The notes under the pieces are model-generated. The model did not search any database and was not told the origin of the DNA. It saw only the letters and a list, made by a program, of their open reading frames with translations. The position numbers and the translations under genes are program-made. Positions 56,577 to 64,000 of a stretch of DNA of 64,000 nt are shown in pieces. The stretch comes from Aplidium turbinatum (lineage: Eukaryota; Chordata; Ascidiacea; Aplousobranchia; Polyclinidae), in NCBI GenBank assembly GCA_918807975.1, contig OU964922.1, positions 28,136,329 to 28,200,328 of the forward strand. The letters are read 5' to 3'. Every line of letters starts with the position of its first letter. Position 1 is the stretch's first letter.

Positions 56577-57888
56577 TTCTGCAACTGTTTGCAAACAATT
56601 GCAAACGCACTTGGATCTGACTTACGCTATAATCCAAAAATTGCACTCGGCATGTGACAATTCAGCAAGTGATTCAACTTACCAAGTACATTTCAGCTAC
56701 TGCCAAGTCAGCAAATGAGACTAAGCAGCGTTTAGACTACATGCGTTTTTCTTGCGTAAGCACTCCGACTAAACGCATCGCTCGATCCATTACACACAAG
56801 TGAATGGAACTGTTTACACTGTGCACGTATTTCGTGCGTTCGCACTCAGACAATCGCAAGCGATCCATCTGAGTGCAAGCTGAAGCTGACGCAACGGATC
56901 CTAGGACGGTCACGTATTTGCTAAGTTAGTCTAAGGTAGTTTTGCGAAAAAACACCGAAGTAAGTTAGTTTTTTGTGAAGTATTGATAGAAAAATTACTT
57001 TTCACGTTAAAAGTAATTTGTTAGGCAGATTTTGCTAAAGTTTAGAAACTTAAGACTGTTTGAAAGGGTTTTATTGTATTTAGCAAGATAGATGTCTCTC
57101 AGTAGTGTTTTTCTTGATCAAACTTAATTTATTTTTCATTCTTCAAGGTTTAGGCCACCGTTTTGAACTTTATGTTCGATAGATTGTTACACATAAAAAA
57201 TCTATGATTATGAAGTAACAGTGATCATATTTCCCTTCATACATTGAAATAGGCTAAATTGATTGTCAACTAGTTGAGTGAGCAATGTGTTTGTAGATTT
57301 ACTACTGTACCATTCCTATTGTACAACCTAGTTTACATTGGTTTGTTTTAGGATGAAACCCTCGGCCCTAGAACCCCATACGACGATGATCTTATTCCTC
57401 TAAAAAATGCATACCTTGAGCATATTGCATAAAAACAAAGTGTAGCTGATACAATCGCCATCACCGAACACTGTTTTGGCTTGTCCATTGCACATTGTAG
57501 ACAAAATAAAGTAATATACGGTACCTTTTCAGAGGTTTATAGGCTATATATCTCAGTCACATTTTGCTATAAGCATCAAAACTGCATTGATGTGTAGTTT
57601 GTTGATTACAATTTGATTTGTTTTGCAGATATGTTTGTGGTCTTATCGGACTCGTGATGATTCTTCTGCTGTTGAAATTTGAAGTCTTGCACTTTCCACT
57701 TCATCAAGTAAAGTCCATGATAAAGAATTTAAACTACATAATCATTGTATAGTCATGGGAATATATTGGTTCTGCAACGCAGCAAGCACAAAGTATTGCA
57801 AGTTTACTTTTCTGTTCGAAAATGGAAAATTGCGAATCTGAGGGCATGGGTTCGATACCCTGTGGATTGGAACTATACTCATAATTAC
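56577..57888. other. spacer with a LINE 3' tail
   Basis: GGATGAAACCCTCGGCCCTA at 57351-57370 and following bases match the end of the LINE at 52100-53147 (GGATAGATCCCTCGGCCCCA), a minimal 5'-truncated insertion. The rest shows no gene. Confidence 0.5.
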
Positions 57889-57968
57889 AGTTGGGCGTGA
57901 TCTTGATCTTGGAGATCAAAATCGTGATCTGATCTTGATCATGGAGATAAATTTTATTTATGTGATCT

Positions 57969-60900
57969 TGATGGAAACGAACGGCTTCTCAAATAACTCT
58001 AATTTCTGCATCAACTACCAATCCACAACTCATAGCACACCTCTCATAATCAACTCATAATAATCACCATAATAATATTACAATAACTACACCACTATTT
58101 ATATAGTTGGTTGTTCAGTCCAGTAACTTCGAGAAGGTTACGCAAGGTTACATCATAAAGAACCATTGTTCTATCAAGCAGCATTTAAATGTAAACAACA
58201 GAAGTCTCTAGAAAGTCACGTAGGGAAAATGATTCCAGAAAACACGTTTTACATAATACAGATTTCGTAATCAGAGGTCCATTCGTAAACAACCTTGTGA
58301 CATCATGACAAACGATATTGGCAATTGTGAAAACAACAGAACGTTCCAGATACAGAATAATCTAGAATTACGTTGCAGAACAACGACTTCACAATTAGAG
58401 GTTACTACTGGTCATTGACCGATAATAACATACCGCTCAAGAATTCCATAATGAAAACAGCACATTCTGTCAAGACGCAAAGCAGCCCGACGCGAGGCTT
58501 TGCACATTGATTGTGACATACGCCCCCCCCTTAGAATATTGTTGCAAACAATATAACAACACAATCAATACAAAACACACCACAAAACAATTAATTACTC
58601 AATAATCAATTCTCATAAGTCCATCGTTGCATGATCTACCAACGATAACTTTTCTCAAAACAATAGTCACGTTTACTGCGAAAGTTTCCAACGTCCTCAG
58701 CAACTTCAGTGCATCGGCGAGCAAGATGACCCATCTTCTTACATCGGAAACACTTCTTCTCCGGACAGTCCTTGGCCAGATGACCTTCTTTATGACAGTT
58801 GTAGCAAGCCTTTTCATCAAAAGGGCAGCTCCTGGCTATGTGTCCAATCTCTCCACATCGGTAGCAGTGGTTGTCACGGCAACGTCTGTTTTCCGAATGT
58901 CCGCCGTCAGCAACGCACTCCCTGGCGAAATGTCCGCGTCTACCGCATCTATAGCAAACTCCAAATGGTCGTCGCCTGCCTCTTCTCCTCGGTTCATCGC
59001 GCTCGTAATATCCGTCATCGTGAGATCGTTGCTGATTATCTGCAGAACAATCTCGAGCAAAGTGACCATTCTTGCCACAAGAATAACAAGTAACTTCAGA
59101 ATTTCTCTCAATAACATTTCCGATTATAAGATCAACTAAAGAGTTTTGTAAACATAACGCTTTCACAGTCCCGGTAAGGTAGGGAGTATCGATATATATC
59201 TTCGCTAACGGTCCCTGAATTGAAGTGTTATTTATCTTTATCACATGGCCAGTTTTTCCCGTTAACTGATTGTCATTTACTAAATCTCTCCTCACCATTA
59301 TACCCGTAGAACCAGAATCACGTAAAACTTTTACCTTTTTGTTTCCAACTTTTCCATCCACTACTGGCAGGTAATCTTCAGCTATTATTTTTTCGCAAAC
59401 ATCTTCATCCGGTTTCTCCTCCCCAAGCGTGGGTTCAGGAATTATTAACGCACAACCGCATCGATAAACGTCCTCTGTGTTTTTCTCATTCTTTCCAGAC
59501 TGATTGGAAAGGGAAAACGACTTGTCCTTGCATTCCTTCGCTTCGTGTCCTTGCCTATTGCAACGATTGCACCACTTCCTCGATTCCTGATGATTTCTAT
59601 TAGTCTTTCTCCGGCAGTTAACAGACTTATGACCTAAGCCATTACAATTAAAACAACGTACTTCTCTTGGAACCGCACCTCCTTTAAAATTATTTGTTTG
59701 CTCCTCGTCATTATCGCATGACAACGTCTCTTCAGTCGACAACTTCTCATCATGAGCAACTAAGTACTGTTCTGCCACACTGGCTATGTCTTCTAGAGTC
59801 TTCGGACTTCTCTCCATTAAATAAATAGACAGATCTTTTGAACATGAATCTGTGAATTGTTCCTTAACTATAAGGTTTGCCAATCCGTCCAATGATTGTT
59901 CGGCCCCCGAAAGTTCAAACCATTTTAACAAAAGGTTTCTTAAACGTTCAATAAATTGACCTGGGCTTTCGTGTCGTTCAGGCTTTGCCTCACGGAATCT
60001 TTGACGGTATCCATGCTCGGTAAAATTGTATCGCTTTAACAGAGCTAACTTCAATCTATCGTAATCCATGGCGTCTTCTTGTGAAAGTCTTGAATATACA
60101 TCAAGAGCTTGTCCCGATAATAACATGCTTAGCTGGGTAGCCCACGTCGACTTCTCTAATTTGGCTATTGTAGCATATCTTTCAAATCTTAACAAATAAC
60201 TATCCAACTCATCTTTTTCTTCAACAAATGATGGCAAATCTGGACGTCTAACTTGCGCCACAATAACATCTCGAGCATTATCATTAGTAGAATTAGATCG
60301 CTCACCAATGTCCAGCTTTTGTCTTTCTAATTCAAGTTTTAACTTTTCCAATTCATATTGCGCTCTTCTTTCTTCAGCTTCTGCTTCGTACTGCCATTGA
60401 GCACGTTTTTCTTCAGCTTCTCGTTGTGCTTGTTTTTCTTCAGCTTCGCGCTGCGCCCGCTTCTCCTCTGCTTCAGCTTCTAGTTGTGCTCGCTTTTCCT
60501 CAGCTTCAAGTTGTGCTCGCTTTTCCTCAGCTTCAAGTTGTGCTCGCTTTTCTTCAGCTTCAAGTTGTGCTCGCTTTTCTTCAGCTTCAAGTTCTGCTTT
60601 CCTTATTTCACGAGCAGCTCTTCTATCTTCTCTTTCGTCAGCTTCTTGCTGAGCTTTTTGGGCCATTATCTTGTGATACTCTTCCATCACAAACTGAGAC
60701 TTCTCATTGTCACTCAGCCCCATTCGTTCAGCCATGCTCCGTAAGTCTTCAATCATCTCATGTTTGACGGTATCCGCCATTTTGACAGCTTGTTGTTAAT
60801 TTATTATTCTTTCAATAAACCTTTCGGTATTGTTCGGTTTTTCTAATCCGTTTTTCGGTTTGTTCTTTTTCGGTAATTCCCGGACGAGCCCCCAGAATGT

Positions 60901-61586
60901 CACGATTTCTTTCTATCTCTTACCAGGAAAAAGACTTGGAAAGATTCAATGACGTAGTTTAATGGGTTATAACCGAAAAGCAGTCAATTAAATGTCGAAT
61001 AATTCTACTAGCGAAATGATAATCTGACTTCTTGAAGAACTTTAACGAACGGCTTCTCAAATAACTCTAATTTCTGCATCAACTACCAATCCACAACTCA
61101 TAGCACACCTCTCATAATCAACTCATAATAATCACCATAATAATATTACAATAACTACACCACTATTTATATAGTTGGTTGTTCAGTCCAGTAACTTCGA
61201 GAAGGTTACGCAAGGTTACATCATAAAGAACCATTGTTCTATCAAGCAGCATTTAAATGTAAACAACAGAAGTCTCTAGAAAGTCACGTAGGGAAAATGA
61301 TTCCAGAAAACACGTTTTACATAATACAGATTTTGTAATCAGAGGTCCATTCGTAAACAACCTTGTGACATCATGACAAACGATATTGGCAATTGTGAAA
61401 ACAACAGAACGTTCCAGATACAGAATAATCTAGAATTACGTTGCAGAACAACGACTTCACAATTAGAGGTTACTACTGGTCATTGACCGATAATAACATA
61501 CCGCTCAAGAATTCCATAATGAAAACAGCACATTCTGTCAAGACGCAAAGCAGCCCGACGCGAGGCTTTGCACATTGATTGTGACA
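57969..61586 (-). mobile_element. young LTR retrotransposon (Ty3/Gypsy-like) carrying a CNBP-like zinc-knuckle array
   Basis: The element points left. The 5' LTR is 60898-61586 (TGTCAC...GTGACA). Three bases inside it is a primer site TGGGGGCTCGTCCGGGA, complementary to tRNA-Pro as in gammaretroviruses. The 3' LTR occupies 57969-58518 and is incomplete. It is preceded by a purine tract (TAAGGGGGGGGCG). Over about 545 shared bases I see one LTR difference, so the insertion is recent. The only gene is the gag-protease-knuckle frame at 58636-60780. No reverse transcriptase, RNase H or integrase is recognisable, so it would have depended on another element. It is broken overall despite its young look. 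Confidence 0.88.
58636..60780 (-). CDS. gag-protease frame joined to five CNBP-like CCHC knuckles
   Basis: The frame is 714 codons from ATG at 60780. Residues 45-160 form a charged coiled coil with EEKRAQLEA repeats (27-bp DNA period). Residues about 175-345 resemble the SCAN-like capsid of Gmr1-type Ty3/Gypsy gags (LDSYLLRFERYATIAKLEK). Two gag knuckles follow (CFNCNGLGHKSVNC, CNRCNRQGHEAKEC). A retropepsin-like segment has RDSGSTGIM near 487 and LVDLIIGN near 548. From residue 565 to the end are five knuckles: CYSCGKNGHFARDC, CYRCGRRGHFAREC, CYRCGEIGHIARSC, CYNCHKEGHLAKDC and CFRCKKMGHLARRC. An Arg/Gly-containing linker (DEPRRRGRRRPFG) separates the first two, as in CNBP. CNBP binds single-stranded DNA and RNA in host cells. 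The tail therefore looks host-derived; a Vasa-type knuckle array is the main alternative. Confidence 0.85.
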   Translation of the reverse strand: MADTVKHEMIEDLRSMAERMGLSDNEKSQFVMEEYHKIMAQKAQQEADEREDRRAAREIRKAELEAEEKRAQLEAEEKRAQLEAEEKRAQLEAEEKRAQLEAEAEEKRAQREAEEKQAQREAEEKRAQWQYEAEAEERRAQYELEKLKLELERQKLDIGERSNSTNDNARDVIVAQVRRPDLPSFVEEKDELDSYLLRFERYATIAKLEKSTWATQLSMLLSGQALDVYSRLSQEDAMDYDRLKLALLKRYNFTEHGYRQRFREAKPERHESPGQFIERLRNLLLKWFELSGAEQSLDGLANLIVKEQFTDSCSKDLSIYLMERSPKTLEDIASVAEQYLVAHDEKLSTEETLSCDNDEEQTNNFKGGAVPREVRCFNCNGLGHKSVNCRRKTNRNHQESRKWCNRCNRQGHEAKECKDKSFSLSNQSGKNEKNTEDVYRCGCALIIPEPTLGEEKPDEDVCEKIIAEDYLPVVDGKVGNKKVKVLRDSGSTGIMVRRDLVNDNQLTGKTGHVIKINNTSIQGPLAKIYIDTPYLTGTVKALCLQNSLVDLIIGNVIERNSEVTCYSCGKNGHFARDCSADNQQRSHDDGYYERDEPRRRGRRRPFGVCYRCGRRGHFARECVADGGHSENRRCRDNHCYRCGEIGHIARSCPFDEKACYNCHKEGHLAKDCPEKKCFRCKKMGHLARRCTEVAEDVGNFRSKRDYCFEKSYRW

Positions 61587-63024
61587 ATCACTTTAAAATT
61601 GAAGTTTACTCACTCGAAAGAGGTATGTTTTTAGAATTCGTACTGTGCAAAGTAATTAGTGGCAATTGCAAATATTAAGCCACTGTTCATATGATGTGTA
61701 TCAAAGAAAATTAGATTTAAAGTTTCAATCTAATTTGGTTAGTGTTGCCATTTCAAAATTTAAAAAGTTTTCTATATTGGTCATAATAAATATATCAACT
61801 GCCGCATGTATTTCATGCTGAAGTATGATAAAACATGATTCAACTTTGTTCACACTTCTGTTTTGTGAATTCTAAAAAAAATGTATGCTTTCTTTGACCC
61901 AATTTTAGATGTTTGAAAATTTAGAATGGCGGTGCTAAAAAAACTGGACTCTATAGCCAATTTTGGTCATGTAAAGTGGTTTGTTGCAGCAAATCAACCT
62001 GACCAATAAATTTTTGAGTTTGGATATAAACATATATATTAAGTTTGAAATGGTATGCTGCCTCTGTTCTGTATAGCTTTTGTATTTTTGTTTGGAGCGG
62101 TTTGTCTGCCCGCAGACCTCTGAACGCTTTTATAGCAGACAACAAAAGCAAGGTTACCAGATGGGTAAATGGTGCAATGAACATTGGTATAATTCAGTGA
62201 AAGTTGAAAATACTTAGTAGGCTAATACAAATAAAAGCTTCCCATGGAAACTGCACAAAATTTGGCAAAAATGATGCAGTTCAATGGTGTTTAATAAAGA
62301 GCATAAAACTAATTCTAAATTTGGTGATTTTTCAGTACTGCAATTATCCTCGACCTTGGGTGTGACGTTGTTATTCTATGCAAACTACGACAACGATTAA
62401 TAGGCCTAATAGTAACAGTAACTAACTTCTTACAATTCTTAGTTCGGCGATTGACTAGTTAAAAACAACAGTTAGCAATAACAACTACCTTTAACCAGGT
62501 TGCTTATAGGGTGCGTACAGGGTGCGAAAGGACAAAAAGTAAGAATTGAATTTTTGTAAGGCGATAATTGCAATACAAAGTTTTGTCCCTTTTTTAGTCG
62601 CATCCACCATTTTGCCTAGTGATTATAAGTTTAAGGTCAGAAATTCAGTTTTTTGTCATGTAACTTAATAAGTTTTAATCTCTAGTTAAAAGCAACATTT
62701 AGCAATACCAACTACCTTTAACCAGGTTGCTTATAGTATTTTTTTGTGCAGCATCATTAATCAAAAACTTTTTTCAAGTACACAAAAACTGATCTTCAAA
62801 ATGATCTTGATCTTCAAGATGTAAATCTTAAACTTTAAGATCAGGTTGTTTTGGTGATTTGATCTTGATCTTCAAGATCAAATATTTTTGGTGATCTTTC
62901 CCATCTCTGTGAATGGGCAACTAGTCATTGTGAGACTTATTCTGGCAAAATTAACCGGCAAAGTAGTTTTAAAGTTAATTTAAACTTGTTTACAGTGTAC
63001 AGCAAAAATTAAAAAAAAAACAGC
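61587..63024. other. spacer before the secreted-protein gene
   Basis: Apart from the putative right end of the GATCTT-rich element and the duplicated ACTACCTTTAACCAGG segment, I see no gene. The promoter of the gene at 63025 should lie here, but no TATA box in a convincing place stands out. Confidence 0.4.
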
Positions 63025-63658
63025 ATGACAATTTTGTTTAAAGCAAACCTAATCTTCCTGCTATTTATTGGTTACGGTGGGTGTCAATCACCAGAGGCTG
63101 GTAGTTTTTATGGCGGTCCACCAACCTTTATTTGCAATGCTGGTGGGAACGATGGGTCAATTGGTCAACCAACTGTCCATTCCAATGGCAATATTGCCCA
63201 GACTCGTACCGGTAAGACTGGATTGAAGGGCGCTAAAGGGCAAAAAGTAAGCTTTTAATTTTATTCTGTTTTACATCCTAATCATAGCATGTGGTTTTAT
63301 ATCATTAATCATCGTAATTACTTCATAGAATTTTGCGGTTTTTTTGTTGCATTCAGGCTGATGCCTTGTGATTATAGATTTATATTAAATTGGCAAAAAG
63401 ACAAGGAATCTACTCGTTGTTCCCATCGTGATACATGCCATTAGCTTTTTTTCCAAAGACGCGGCGGCCTGATCTTGATGGTCGTTAACACTTTTTGTAG
63501 AAATCGCCGACAATCGCGCACACTTTCAACTCTTTGTTTAATTGCATTCAGTACAAAGTAATTTTCTTGATTGAAATATTTTCAGGGAGAACGAGCAACT
63601 TCAGAAAATATCAGCGAAAGATTACGAAAGCTTGAAAAGGAACAAGAAAATTTCAAAT
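63025..63658 (+). CDS. secreted protein with collagen stretch and coiled-coil neck, first two exons, 3' end outside window
   Basis: Exon 1 (63025-63246) begins MTILFKANLIFLLFIGYGGC, a clear signal peptide. About 40 residues rich in Gly, Asn and Pro follow, then TGKTGLKGAKGQK, a short Gly-X-Y run. The donor is GTAAGC. Exon 2 (63586-63658) follows TTTTCAG and continues GERATSENISERLRKLEKEQ ENFK, adding one more G-x-x unit and a heptad-type coiled coil. It then probably splices at GTATTT (63659); without splicing the frame ends at CI and a stop. Signal peptide, collagen-like stretch and trimerising neck are the N-terminal plan of ficolins, collectins and ascidian fibrinogen-related or intelectin-like lectins. 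The recognition domain would be beyond the window, so the class is not settled. Confidence 0.7.
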
Positions 63659-64000
63659 GTATTTAATTATTTGCAAGCGAATTATGAAAATATTCCACAA
63701 TTAAAGCAAATTAACGTGTAGGCCTACAGTTTAGCCTTAATTAATAAAGAATATTTATTTAAAAGTGCTCCACTACATTAACTTGCTACGGTACTGAAAA
63801 CAAGTATCGTAAAAATGAACATACGCCGACAAAAAAAAACAGTTTTCATTAAATTTTTTAGTTTGTGCTGCAATACGCATACTGTAAATACTGAACAATA
63901 AATACTATACTACAAAAAATGTTCAATGCCAAGCAAAAAAACATTCTATTTAAATTAATTTTAATTCAATTAATTAATTTATTTTATTATATTTTATTAT
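63659..64000. other. probable intron of the secreted-protein gene
   Basis: AT-rich tail of the window with TTAATT runs and no further exon that I can support. Confidence 0.4.

Larger units (their letters stand above)
57889..62908. mobile_element. possible hAT-like element rich in GATCTTGATCTTCAAGATC, split by the LTR element
   Basis: The left part CAGTTGGGCGTGATCTTGAT and right part TGGTGATCTTTCCCATCTCTG look like diverged inverted ends. Both sides contain self-complementary GATCTTGATCTTCAAGATC words. The LTR element sits within the left part. No clear TSD was found, so limits are tentative. A duplicated segment (ACTACCTTTAACCAGGTTGC) occurs at about 62486 and 62709. Confidence 0.35.

Noticed and set aside
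58627-59139. 170-codon plus-strand frame opposite the zinc knuckles
   Set aside because: Its composition mirrors the Cys/Gly-rich knuckle codons; no domain of its own.
60426-60767. plus-strand frames full of AFLQLQVVL and SLFLSFKLC repeats
   Set aside because: They are antisense shadows of the EEKRAQLEA repeats in the gag frame; hydrophobic repeats arise from the complementary strand.

Overview
The window looks like an AT-rich, repeat-dense animal nuclear genome. Exon-intron genes with standard GT-AG junctions, stacked DNA transposons, LINE tails, SINEs and LTR elements exclude a prokaryote or plastid. The host genes (a Tuba/DNMBP-like SH3 scaffold, NATD1, SERINC, and a secreted protein with a short collagen stretch and coiled-coil neck) fit an invertebrate deuterostome. 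I favour a tunicate (ascidian), but the sequence does not prove it.

Host genes are few. (1) On the minus strand, 225-7423 is the 5' half of a DNMBP-like gene. Five coding exons carry five SH3 domains, a Ser/Pro-rich linker and a coiled coil, and the gene runs off the left edge. (2) 23187-23546 (minus) is NATD1, a small GNAT acetyltransferase, with a 57-bp tandem duplication over its stop codon. (3) 34657-36087 (plus) is an intronless SERINC. (4) 63025 to the right edge (plus) holds the first two exons of a secreted collagen/coiled-coil protein.

Mobile DNA fills nearly everything else, and many ends can be fixed by target-site duplications (TSDs). There are at least six hAT-type elements or fragments and four related elements with TAGGG(G)TGG-like ends. 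Two of those four have perfect 8-bp TSDs and a third a 7-of-8 match; their transposases I do not recognise as a named superfamily. Three elements end in GGGGAGA-like termini. There are also a CACTA-like palindromic element in a DNMBP intron, a Tc1 element, a 1.16-kb palindromic element with 9-bp TSD and a tRNA-like module in each arm, tRNA-derived SINEs, LINE 3' fragments and a candidate hammerhead ribozyme.

Two LTR elements stand out. An old one (41009-49940) has been entered by a hAT, a SINE and a TIR-bearing retroelement that itself contains a pogo/mariner element; its two LTRs serve as empty-site references for each other. A very young one (57969-61586, minus strand) keeps an open gag-protease frame that runs into a five-knuckle CCHC array like the host nucleic-acid-binding protein CNBP. 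It has a tRNA-Pro primer site and nearly identical LTRs, but no recognisable polymerase or integrase. It looks like a retroelement that captured a host gene and is the most remarkable object here.
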